Position numbers and translations under genes: made by a program. Shown one piece after another: positions 15,407-22,504 of a stretch of DNA of 26,178 bases. The notes beneath the pieces were generated by a model. The model was not told the origin of the DNA, did not search any database, and was given only the letters and a program-made list of their open reading frames with translations. The stretch spans positions 1 to 26,178 of the forward strand of contig CAYUCM010000010.1 of the NCBI GenBank assembly GCA_964443365.1, in the 5' to 3' direction. Every line of letters starts with the position of its first letter. The first letter of the stretch is position 1. The DNA is from CAIJKW01 sp964443365. Its GTDB lineage: Bacteria > Patescibacteriota > Minisyncoccia > Phycocordibacterales > CAIZLB01.

Positions 15407-15442
15407 ATTGTTTGAATAAATTAATTATTTTAATATGATTTA

Positions 15443-15471
15443 ATTATAGGTGAACGCTCGTTCACTGTCAA
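15443..15471 (-). promoter_or_regulatory. consensus sigma-70 promoter of the orf65-lexA group
   Basis: TTGACA (15466-15471), exactly 17 bases, TATAAT (15443-15448): a full consensus on both hexamers. It points to the 65-residue gene, whose ATG is 36 bases after the -10, so unlike most genes here it has a leader of about 30 bases. The spacer is almost entirely the LexA box. Confidence 0.92.
15450..15465. promoter_or_regulatory. LexA operator (SOS box) inside the promoter spacer
   Basis: GTGAACGCTCGTTCAC is a perfect inverted repeat (7-base arms, 2-base centre). Its core GAAC-N4-GTTC is the established LexA box of Bacillus-type bacteria. It fills 16 of the 17 spacer bases, so bound LexA would block RNA polymerase directly. 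lexA itself lies just downstream. Confidence 0.88.
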
Positions 15472-15531
15472 ATAATTATGCAAAACTTTCTGTGGATAAC
15501 TTAAATTAAAGAGTTTTTTAAATCAAATTCT

Positions 15532-15816
15532 CTATACAAGACTCATTATTCCACCTAGATTAAACACGTTTTCAAATCCAGAATTTTTAAGCATGGACAT
15601 TGCCCTACCTGCTCTTGCCCCAGACATACAATAAACATAAATTTTAAAATCTCTTTCAACTTCTGGCACCTTACCAAATTCAATTTCTTCTACTGGCAAA
15701 TTAATGGAATTAGGAATTGAAAACTCCTCAAATTCTTCTGGTGATCTAACATCAAGAAAAATCGCTTCATTATTTGATACCTCTTGCTTGATTTTATTTA
15801 TATCTATTTGTTCCAT
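15532..15816 (-). CDS. rhodanese-like domain protein
   Basis: A 94-residue single-domain rhodanese, a cytosolic sulfur carrier or sulfurtransferase. IFLDVRSPEEFEEFSIPNSINLP is the classic N-terminal part of the domain, and YCMSGARAGRAM carries the active-site Cys in the CxxGxRA loop, so it should be able to form a persulfide. The end, GFENVFNLGGI, is the usual C-terminus. The sulfur acceptor is unknown. It begins 17 bases after pyrG and has a TATAAT 9 bases before its ATG, so it may be both co-transcribed and separately expressed. It ends in TAG. Confidence 0.93.
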   Translation of the reverse strand: MEQIDINKIKQEVSNNEAIFLDVRSPEEFEEFSIPNSINLPVEEIEFGKVPEVERDFKIYVYCMSGARAGRAMSMLKNSGFENVFNLGGIMSLV

Positions 15817-15825
15817 ATGTTTATT

Positions 15826-15831
15826 ATTATA
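15826..15831 (-). promoter_or_regulatory. possible -10 of the rhodanese gene
   Basis: TATAAT in the gap after pyrG, 9 bases before the rhodanese ATG. No -35 was found in the end of pyrG. Confidence 0.4.
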
Positions 15832-15833
15832 GA

Positions 15834-17570
15834 TTATTTTTTCAAATTTAACACCGTCCTTAGAAACTCTGTAAACAAAGGGTGTGGATCAAGTGGTCTT
15901 GCCAAAAACTCTGGATGAAATTGTGTGCCTAAGAAAAATGGATGCGCTGTTTTTGGAAGCTCTGCAATTTCCATTAATTTACCATTTGGAGATTTTCCGG
16001 AGAACACGAGTCCAGCACTTACAATATCGTTAATATAAATTGGATTAACTTCATATCTATGTCTATGCCTTTCTTCTATCAAATTCTTTTTGTACGATTC
16101 ATATGCCACAGTCCCCTTTTCAACCTCGGCCATATAAGAACCCAATCTCATTGAACCACCATAATTACCATTAAGTAATTTTTCTTTTTGATCAGGCATA
16201 ATATCAATCACAACTTTAGAAGCTTGCGGATTAATTTCAGCAGTATTTGCATCTTTCCAACCTAAAACATTTCTCGCATATTCAATAACCAAAAGCTGCA
16301 TTCCATAACAAAGACCAAAATATGGGATTTTGTTTACTCTAGCAAATTCTATTGTTTTAATAATTCCTTCAATTCCAGAGTTGCCAAATCCACCTGGGAC
16401 AATAATTCCATCGTACATTTTTAAATCTTTAATTTTCTTTGGATCAGCTTCAAAGTCCTTAGAATTTAGCCAAGAAAGCTTTACCCTTACACCCAATTTA
16501 TAGGCAGAGAATTTTATAGCTTCAATAACAGAAACGTACGCGTCAGAGAAAACAAAATTACCTGAATCAAAATATTTACCAACAACGGCTATTTTTAAAT
16601 AACCCTTATCGCCCTCTTTAATATTATTTGATAAATTAACTCTTGAAACAAAGTTCTTCCAAGCCTTAAGATCAGTCTTTTTGCTTGGCAAAGAGAGGTT
16701 TTGCGTTAGCATATCGCCAAAATTATCCTTTTCAAAATTTACAGGAACATCATAAATACTATCAATATCTGGGGCGGAAATAATGTTATCAACTGGCACA
16801 TTACAAGAAAATGCAATCTTTTCTTTTCTCTTTTTATCTATAGGCATTTCACTTCTACCAATAATAAAATCCGCATGGACTCCATAAGAATTTAATTGAC
16901 GAACAGCATTCTGAGTTGGCTTGCTTTTCATTTCTCCAATTTTGTTTGGAATAGGAAGATACGATACAAGTATGAAAATCACATCCTTTGGATATCTCAA
17001 TTTCATAACACGAGCCGCTTCAATAAACATTACGTTTTGATAATCGCCAACTGTTCCACCAATTTCAACTACAGTAATATCTGAATTATTCTTTTTTCCA
17101 GACATTGTAAATCTATTAAAAATTTCATCGCGAATATTATCACCATCAATACATTTTCCGCCAAAACCAAGAGCGCGCTCTTTGTCTATAACATGTTTGT
17201 AGACCATGCCGGAGGTCATGTAATCAGTCTCGTCCAAAGAACGATTAAGAAACCTTTCATAATTTCCCATGTCTTGATCTGTTTCAAGACCTTTTTTCAT
17301 GACGAACACCTCGCCGTGCTCAGTTGGATTCATTGTTCCAGCGTCCACATTTAAATATGGATCAACTTTCATGATATCCACCTCAAAACCTTTTGCCTCT
17401 AGAATTGTACCGATTGATGATGTTGTGATTCCCTTTCCGACTCCAGACATCACACCGCCAATCACAAAGATGTATTTGTGATTTTCTTTTTTGGCAGATG
17501 TAGTTTTATTTTTTGTTTTTGCGTGAGTAGATTTGGAAAGTTTTTTGATAGGTTTTTTATTTTTAGACAT
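15834..17570 (-). CDS. pyrG: CTP synthase
   Basis: A 578-residue glutamine-hydrolysing enzyme that converts UTP to CTP. The synthetase domain begins near residue 33 with YIFVIGGVMSGVGKG (P-loop) and has KVDPYLNVDAGTMNP and EHGEVFV, all family signatures. The class I glutamine amidotransferase domain carries the nucleophile Cys421 in GLCYGMQ, where most enzymes have GICLGMQ, and the His552/Glu554 pair in FHPEF. The first 31 residues are a Lys/Thr-rich extension (KKPIKKLSKSTHAKTKNK) not usual for PyrG. The frame is open 56 codons upstream, through the foreign cassette's terminator, which I reject. It lies between that cassette and the rhodanese gene. Confidence 0.97.
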   Translation of the reverse strand: MSKNKKPIKKLSKSTHAKTKNKTTSAKKENHKYIFVIGGVMSGVGKGITTSSIGTILEAKGFEVDIMKVDPYLNVDAGTMNPTEHGEVFVMKKGLETDQDMGNYERFLNRSLDETDYMTSGMVYKHVIDKERALGFGGKCIDGDNIRDEIFNRFTMSGKKNNSDITVVEIGGTVGDYQNVMFIEAARVMKLRYPKDVIFILVSYLPIPNKIGEMKSKPTQNAVRQLNSYGVHADFIIGRSEMPIDKKRKEKIAFSCNVPVDNIISAPDIDSIYDVPVNFEKDNFGDMLTQNLSLPSKKTDLKAWKNFVSRVNLSNNIKEGDKGYLKIAVVGKYFDSGNFVFSDAYVSVIEAIKFSAYKLGVRVKLSWLNSKDFEADPKKIKDLKMYDGIIVPGGFGNSGIEGIIKTIEFARVNKIPYFGLCYGMQLLVIEYARNVLGWKDANTAEINPQASKVVIDIMPDQKEKLLNGNYGGSMRLGSYMAEVEKGTVAYESYKKNLIEERHRHRYEVNPIYINDIVSAGLVFSGKSPNGKLMEIAELPKTAHPFFLGTQFHPEFLARPLDPHPLFTEFLRTVLNLKK

Positions 17571-17672
17571 AGTGTTTCTCTTTATTTTAATATTTTTTGA
17601 CGAAGGAGCAAAGCGGCGAGTTCTATAAAAATGTGGTGAAGTGTGAGGAGAAGAAAAAATAGACAGAATGAA

Positions 17673-17698
17673 GGCCCGGCGCGCACGCGCGCCGGGCC
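17673..17698 (-). terminator. GC-rich terminator of the 444-residue orphan
   Basis: GGCCCGGCGCGC (17673-17684) and GCGCGCCGGGCC (17687-17698) are perfectly complementary over 12 bases with a 2-base centre. On the minus strand it is followed by TTCATTCTGTCTATTTTTTC, so it is placed and shaped as a terminator 21 bases after the gene's stop. A weaker inverted repeat (17641-17651 with 17708-17719) encloses it. Confidence 0.8.
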
Positions 17699-17719
17699 CC
17701 TTCCGAATCTCCTCACCAC

Positions 17720-19054
17720 CTAGCCGAGCGTCTCCCACCCGCTACTATCCTCAAACACCATGGCGCTTGCCTCCATCCCAAGAACAGGCTCGCTCCCATG
17801 TATCAAAACACTTGGAATTTCCAGGGCCAACAAATTGTCATCCCCTTGTTTCTTGGTTACAATCATGGAAATCAAACCGCGAGAAGACGGCAACAAAAGG
17901 CGAGCTCTGGCAACATAAGCGCCAACAATGCCATGCTTAGAGTGATGTGAATAATCGATACCTCGCTGCTGATTCATTGCCTCTGCCGGTTTGAAATTGA
18001 ACGACGTGGAATAATCACCGTGCTTGTGAGTAATCCGCACACTCAATGATTTAGCAATCTTCTCAAAGTGTTTGCGTCCCGACGTGTCGTCAAGAACGAT
18101 GACTGGCCAAATAGCAATCTCGATGTTGAAAGCCTTGAAATGACCGTCGCCCTGGTCTGAGACCGCAGAGAATATTTTCATCCCCACAAAATCATCTTGT
18201 CCAGGTATCCACTGAGTCAGACCCTGTGATAGGGACTGCAATTTCGTTCCAACGGTAACTGCGATCTCACGCAGTACGTTGATTGCAATCCTGATTGGCG
18301 ACACAAGTGTTTCAAACTCATGTCTCAATGCAATTTCGCGATCAAAAGTCTGTGCAGAGCGAGGTTTATCAAAAACCCTCATCATATGATCGACACAGGC
18401 ATCAAGGCGATGGATATACTTGGTGTCTCCGGCGCCAACAATCCTGCGTCCAAGTTTTCCAAATAACCCAATCAGGCCTCGGAATGACTCGTCGTATGCC
18501 TGGCTTTGCATAAGTTTCTCCAGAACATCATCAATCCATCCATGGAATTCATCCGACATCCAGTAGAACGCAGGGGCTTGCTTCATCCAGTTCAGAATGT
18601 TGTCAACCGCCGCTTTACACGGATTATCACTTAACCGAATACACCTCGCCAAGACGTTAAAAACACTTGAAACGTAATAGCGTCTTGGGTTGTAACGATG
18701 ACCCGAACCAGCGAATGCGTGCTGATATAAGGGTTCAAAAATAGCCCACTCCTTCTCGTCACTTACCGCTAGCGGAAACGTTAGGGACAGCGTGTCCTGC
18801 AAATTGCAAATCACGGTTTCACTTGTCCAGTTTATGGCCTCAATCATCCTCACAAGCTCCTTAACAAGATCCCTTCTACGCTCTGGGTCGATATACTTGC
18901 TCAAAAACAAGAGTGAGGCATCATCAGGATCCATTGTGGGACAATGAATTCTACCAATATCCAAATCCACTTCATTTGGTTGCCCAAATGCTGTGGCTGA
19001 CAACCCCGCTTGTTGCAGGGCTTCTAATAATTTTTGCTCGCTTTCAGTTATCAT
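17720..19054 (-). CDS. orphan 444-residue protein, compositionally foreign
   Basis: A complete, intact frame of 444 residues from MITESEQKLLEAL to ETLG, with no family I recognise. The first two thirds look helical and rich in Trp, Cys and Arg (NWTSETVICNLQDTL, RYYVSSVFNVLARCIRL, FYWMSDEFHGWIDDVLEKL); the last third looks more strand-like (HFKAFNIEIAIWPVIVLDD, AYVARARLLLPSSRGLISM). No signal peptide, membrane segment or clear catalytic motif is seen. Composition differs from its neighbours: line 18181-18240 is 50% G+C against 35% in 16681-16740 within pyrG, and codons ending in C/G are common. It has its own promoter, a hairpin in the leader and a GC-rich terminator, so it looks like an acquired self-contained unit. 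Function unknown. Confidence 0.8.
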   Translation of the reverse strand: MITESEQKLLEALQQAGLSATAFGQPNEVDLDIGRIHCPTMDPDDASLLFLSKYIDPERRRDLVKELVRMIEAINWTSETVICNLQDTLSLTFPLAVSDEKEWAIFEPLYQHAFAGSGHRYNPRRYYVSSVFNVLARCIRLSDNPCKAAVDNILNWMKQAPAFYWMSDEFHGWIDDVLEKLMQSQAYDESFRGLIGLFGKLGRRIVGAGDTKYIHRLDACVDHMMRVFDKPRSAQTFDREIALRHEFETLVSPIRIAINVLREIAVTVGTKLQSLSQGLTQWIPGQDDFVGMKIFSAVSDQGDGHFKAFNIEIAIWPVIVLDDTSGRKHFEKIAKSLSVRITHKHGDYSTSFNFKPAEAMNQQRGIDYSHHSKHGIVGAYVARARLLLPSSRGLISMIVTKKQGDDNLLALEIPSVLIHGSEPVLGMEASAMVFEDSSGWETLG

Positions 19055-19064
19055 TTTTCAGTTT

Positions 19065-19077
19065 GGGCCACTGGCCC
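19065..19077 (-). other. leader hairpin just before the 444-residue orphan
   Basis: GGGCCACTGGCCC is an inverted repeat with 6-base arms (realistically 4 bp with a 5-base loop), lying 10 bases upstream of the ATG, where a ribosome binding site would be. It may hinder or tune initiation. It resembles the GC-rich style of the terminator at the other end of the cassette. Confidence 0.5.
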
Positions 19078-19133
19078 GGTTTGGTGGTTGATTTCAAACA
19101 ACAATACCCACTACTCATGGGCACCTATCATAA

Positions 19134-19161
19134 ATAGTACACTCAATAACCACCCCGTCAA
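19134..19161 (-). promoter_or_regulatory. promoter of the 444-residue orphan
   Basis: TTGACG (19156-19161), 16-base spacer, TACTAT (19134-19139). The predicted leader is about 70 bases, far longer than the host-type leaders in this window. Confidence 0.6.
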
Positions 19162-19216
19162 CCCCACGGAAAACAATACAAAAACTTAATTTACTTGGCA
19201 CCACAACACAAACAAA

Positions 19217-19438
19217 CTACACCTCAACCTCCAATATCTTAGACGGCGCATGATGCCCTGTTACAATTTTGACCTTCCCTCGGGTCACATTAAAATATTC
19301 AGCCACAAGCAAAACAACAGCACTATTTGCCCTGTTATTTTCTGCCTTTTCTTTTGTGTGAACAATATAACTTGTTTCGTTCTTTTTTACGATTTTATTT
19401 TCCCTGCTCTCAATTTTAACTTTAATATGTATAAACAT
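19217..19438 (-). CDS. DUF167 (YggU-like) protein
   Basis: A 73-residue protein of the DUF167 family, a small alpha/beta fold of unknown role. The signature AENNRANSAVVLLVAEYFNV corresponds to the usual G(K)ANxAxxxxLA helix, and KVKIVTGHHAPSKILEV to the closing strand-turn-strand with the usual GxxSRxK changed to GHHAPSK. It lies 8 bases after the EF-hand-like secreted orphan and is the last gene of that group before the foreign cassette. It ends in TAG. Confidence 0.88.
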   Translation of the reverse strand: MFIHIKVKIESRENKIVKKNETSYIVHTKEKAENNRANSAVVLLVAEYFNVTRGKVKIVTGHHAPSKILEVEV

Positions 19439-19446
19439 TGTGAATA

Positions 19447-20022
19447 TTATTCAGCAGCAACCAATTCTCCATTCACAATCTTATAACTTTTTTTAATTTT
19501 AACTGTTGGATCATCAGCCATAGAATCCCCTTCATTTCTGTCCAAATAACTTACTTCCAAAATATTATTTGCAATAGAAAGTTTTTCAATCAAAATTCTA
19601 TCGCCAATAAACATAGAATTATTATTTTTAATAACACCAGCTTCATTTACAATACTGGTTAAATAATAGAATAAACCAGAACCACCGGAACTCTGAACAA
19701 TAATCACGCCGGCATCATTTTTTCCGTCCCTGTTTAGATCGCCTATGGCAATAAAGTCTTTAGGTATTGTAGTCTCGAGATTTTCAGCAGAGCCAGCAAC
19801 AATAGGGGTTGAAGCTTCTCCATTTTTAACAACCACCTTTTCATCGTCAATAGTATACGTAAAATTAAATGGATCAAAATTTATATTTTTAGTACTTGTG
19901 GCACTTGTATTAACACCAGTAAAATCATTCTTGCTTTTACCTTTCAAACTAGAAATATAAATTGCCAATATAGCAATTAAAATTAAAACGATAATGACGA
20001 TAAAAACTTTTTTCTTATTCAT
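19447..20022 (-). CDS. anchored extracytoplasmic orphan with a DxDxN calcium-type loop
   Basis: A 191-residue protein with an N-terminal hydrophobic anchor (about 6-26) after a short basic start, then a Ser/Thr-rich linker. The segment AIGDLNRDGKNDAGVIIV is the aspartate-rich loop seen in dockerin, EF-hand and FG-GAP repeats, so it may bind calcium. The rest (FYYLTSIVNEAG, NILEVSYLDRNEGDSMADDP, VKIKKSYKIVNGELV) reads like a small beta domain found in hypothetical surface proteins. No enzymatic motif is visible. It starts 4 bases after the coiled-coil gene, so it belongs to the same operon. Confidence 0.75.
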   Translation of the reverse strand: MNKKKVFIVIIVLILIAILAIYISSLKGKSKNDFTGVNTSATSTKNINFDPFNFTYTIDDEKVVVKNGEASTPIVAGSAENLETTIPKDFIAIGDLNRDGKNDAGVIIVQSSGGSGLFYYLTSIVNEAGVIKNNNSMFIGDRILIEKLSIANNILEVSYLDRNEGDSMADDPTVKIKKSYKIVNGELVAAE

Positions 20023-20026
20023 TTAA

Positions 20027-20965
20027 TTAATTCTTTTTGACAGGCTTTAATGCTTTAACAGCAGGCTTTGCATTGGCTTTACTGCTTGTAGCTTTTGTTG
20101 TAGTTGCCTTTTCTTTATACTCAGGATTTAACATTGCTGTAATTTGACCCTCCAGCCCTCTTGTCTTTGCGAGGTATTGTTGTGCTTTTTTAATACTCTC
20201 TCTAGCTGATTTCAAATTAGTATTATTGTCAGCAAGTTTTGTTTTATCTCCATTATCAGCCACAAGATTTTTAATTGTAGTCTCGGCTGTTAAGGCCTCT
20301 CCTTTTGCTTTTGAAATATTACTTTTAACATCAGACATCAGTGTCTCTAATTTAGAAACGTCCTTTCCTTCTGTTTTTAATGTATCGATTCTTGTTTGTA
20401 GCTTTAGAGCCACTGTATCAAGCATTGTTGCAACAGTATTTATTCTAGAAACAGAGGCCAGTATTGTTATTTTAGGAATAACCAAAGCATTAATTCTTGA
20501 TCCAGATATAACAGTTTTTGTATCTGCTTGAACAGTTTTTAAATCTGTACTTGAAGAAATTTTTGATTTCAATGCTTCCAAGCGAGTTATTTCCCCTTCA
20601 ACTGATGACTTGAGCGACGATCTATCAGACTCGCTTATATTTTTTGCACCCACAATCTTTTCAATTGTTTTATTTAAATTTTCTATTCTCTTATCGACTT
20701 CCTTTACAGATCTTTCTATTGCCTCATCTAGACCCTTAACAATCTTTGTGCTTGTTGCTGATTTTGCCTTGGTTGATAAAGTTGACGATGCTGTTTTGGA
20801 TTTAATCTCTCTTGGCTCTTTGGGTTCCTTATGTTCTTTGAGCAACATTCTTGATGATGTGGCCTTTGTCTTTACCACTGTCTGTGCACCCACAAGTGAA
20901 AAAGATAGAACGAAAGCAAAAACAGAAAGTGACAGTATAACAATTTTAATATCTTTGTTTTTCAT
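20027..20965 (-). CDS. secreted Lys/Thr/Ser-rich coiled-coil protein
   Basis: A 312-residue protein beginning MKNKDIKIVILSLSVFAFVL, with a signal peptide ending near LVGAQT. The mature part has a Lys/Ser/Thr-rich stretch (SKTASSTLSTKAKSATSTK), a long helical region likely to be a coiled coil (AIERSVKEVDKRIENLNKTIEKIV, then several Leu/Ile heptads), and another Lys/Ala-rich tail (KATSSKANAKPAVKALKPVKKN). The frame is open 6 codons further up (20983), but that start overlaps the upstream gene; the start used here lies 4 bases past its stop. Nothing points to an enzyme; a cell-surface or periplasmic structural role is a guess. Confidence 0.78.
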   Translation of the reverse strand: MKNKDIKIVILSLSVFAFVLSFSLVGAQTVVKTKATSSRMLLKEHKEPKEPREIKSKTASSTLSTKAKSATSTKIVKGLDEAIERSVKEVDKRIENLNKTIEKIVGAKNISESDRSSLKSSVEGEITRLEALKSKISSSTDLKTVQADTKTVISGSRINALVIPKITILASVSRINTVATMLDTVALKLQTRIDTLKTEGKDVSKLETLMSDVKSNISKAKGEALTAETTIKNLVADNGDKTKLADNNTNLKSARESIKKAQQYLAKTRGLEGQITAMLNPEYKEKATTTKATSSKANAKPAVKALKPVKKN

Positions 20966-20969
20966 ATAT

Positions 20970-21233
20970 TTATTCAGTTTCAATTAATTTAATTTGACTA
21001 TCAATTTTTTCAAGATCATTTTCTAAAGTTTTATCTGTATTGTCTTGTATTGAAATTGATGTACTAGCATCTTCAATAACATTTGACTCTTCTGTTGTAG
21101 TTGTTGCCATAACTACAGGCTCTTCTGTTTTTGCAGGAGCCTCTGGAGTGCTATCGCTAACTGACCACCAAACAATTCCTCCGAGTACTAAAATAATAAT
21201 TATCCATAAAGTTGTCTTTGCAAAATCTGTCAT
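20970..21233 (-). CDS. single-pass membrane orphan
   Basis: An 87-residue protein with one hydrophobic helix (about 8-25, LWIIIILVLGGIVWWSV) and an acidic, Thr/Glu-rich exterior tail that ends in a charged helix (DLEKIDSQIKLIETE). I recognise no family. It is the first of a tight group (spacing 4, 4 and 8 bases) with the coiled-coil protein, the calcium-loop protein and DUF167, so it may take part in the same envelope function. Confidence 0.7.
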   Translation of the reverse strand: MTDFAKTTLWIIIILVLGGIVWWSVSDSTPEAPAKTEEPVVMATTTTEESNVIEDASTSISIQDNTDKTLENDLEKIDSQIKLIETE

Positions 21234-21271
21234 GTTTATATGTATTAAGCTGGTAAAACCAAGAGGGCTGA

Positions 21272-22453
21272 TTAATTCTCCCCACTCTTACTATTATAAA
21301 CCTTAAGAATTGCCCTCGCAACCGCTTTGGCCACCCTAGAGTCAAATGGACTAGGGATTATATAGTCTTTTTTCAATTCGCTCTTCTTTATTAATGAAGC
21401 AATAGCGAGCGCTGCAGCCAATTTCATCTCGTCTGTAATTTTATTTGCACCCGCATCTAACACCCCCCTAAACACACCCGGAAATGCTAATACATTATTA
21501 ATTTGATTTGGATAATCTGATCTACCTGTACCAAAAATAGCAACCTTAGTTTGTTTAATCTTATCAATAGAAATTTCTGGATTAGGATTTGCCATAGCAA
21601 AAACAATTGGATTATTTGCCATATTATTAACATCCTCTACGCTCAAGACGTCAGCGACAGAAACACCAACAAAAACATCTGCATTATGAATTACAGAAGA
21701 CAACCCACCTTTTTCTTTTTTCTTATTTGTTATTTTTGCCATGACGGTCTTTGCGCTATTCATTCCATCTCTTCCGTTATACAAAGCATCAACACTATCG
21801 ACAATAATCATCTTATGAGAATCAACACCAGCCAATATAAGCAGCTTAGCAATTGCAATAGCGGCAGCACCAGCTCCATTTATAACAATCTTAATTTCTT
21901 TTAAATCTTTTTTAACGATTTTAAGAGCGTTCAATAATGCAGCCAACACGACAATAGCGGTGCCGTGCTGATCATCGTGAAAAACTGGAATATTTAATTC
22001 TTTTTTGAGTCTTTCTTCTATTAGAAAACAATTTGGCGCAGAAATATCTTCTATATTAATTCCACCAAATGTAGGCTCAAGTAATTTTATGGTTTCAATT
22101 ATTTTTTCTGGATCTTGTGTGTTTAAACAAATTGGAAAAGCATCTACTCCAGCAAACTCTTTAAACAAAAGAGCCTTACCTTCCATGACAGGCATAGCGG
22201 CATATGGCCCAATATTACCAAGCCCCAAAACAGATGAACCATCTGAAACTATTGCAACCATATTTGCTTTTGATGTATATATATTGGCGTTCTTTTTATC
22301 TTTGTGAATTATTTTACACACCTCCGCAACACCAGGAGTGTAAGCTGTTGAAAGATCCGCTTTTGTTTTAAGCGGAACTTTGGACTTTATTTCTATTTTA
22401 CCCTTATAGCGCTTATGAATTTCTAATGCTTTTTTATTATAATCAATTGTCAT
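21272..22453 (-). CDS. NAD(P)-dependent malic enzyme
   Basis: A 393-residue oxidative decarboxylase converting malate to pyruvate and CO2, of the short bacterial type. Tyr38 in YTPGVAEV and Lys93 in MEGKALLF are the catalytic pair; Glu135 and Asp136 in GINIEDISAP and Asp161 in FHDDQHGTAI are the metal ligands. The Rossmann domain starts at about residue 190 with VINGAGAAAIAIAKLL; an acidic residue (VDS) ends the second strand, which favours NAD. GRSDYPNQINNVLAFPG is another family signature. In a reduced organism this enzyme supplies reducing power and pyruvate. It stands alone, flanked by the membrane orphan and the AlkD-like gene. Confidence 0.95.
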   Translation of the reverse strand: MTIDYNKKALEIHKRYKGKIEIKSKVPLKTKADLSTAYTPGVAEVCKIIHKDKKNANIYTSKANMVAIVSDGSSVLGLGNIGPYAAMPVMEGKALLFKEFAGVDAFPICLNTQDPEKIIETIKLLEPTFGGINIEDISAPNCFLIEERLKKELNIPVFHDDQHGTAIVVLAALLNALKIVKKDLKEIKIVINGAGAAAIAIAKLLILAGVDSHKMIIVDSVDALYNGRDGMNSAKTVMAKITNKKKEKGGLSSVIHNADVFVGVSVADVLSVEDVNNMANNPIVFAMANPNPEISIDKIKQTKVAIFGTGRSDYPNQINNVLAFPGVFRGVLDAGANKITDEMKLAAALAIASLIKKSELKKDYIIPSPFDSRVAKAVARAILKVYNSKSGEN

Positions 22454-22459
22454 ATATTA

Positions 22460-22468
22460 AATATAACA
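22460..22468 (-). promoter_or_regulatory. extended -10 of the malic enzyme gene
   Basis: TG-T-TATATT, 6 bases before the ATG, the same geometry as at the MFS gene. No -35 hexamer was recognised. Confidence 0.5.
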
Positions 22469-22504
22469 AATCACAGAAGGTATGGTAAGTTGCAACTCCT
22501 CAAG

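Noticed and set aside
17571..17738. N-terminal extension of pyrG by 56 residues
   Set aside because: The extension is translated terminator and intergenic sequence; MSKNKK is a plausible start with the core about 30 residues on.
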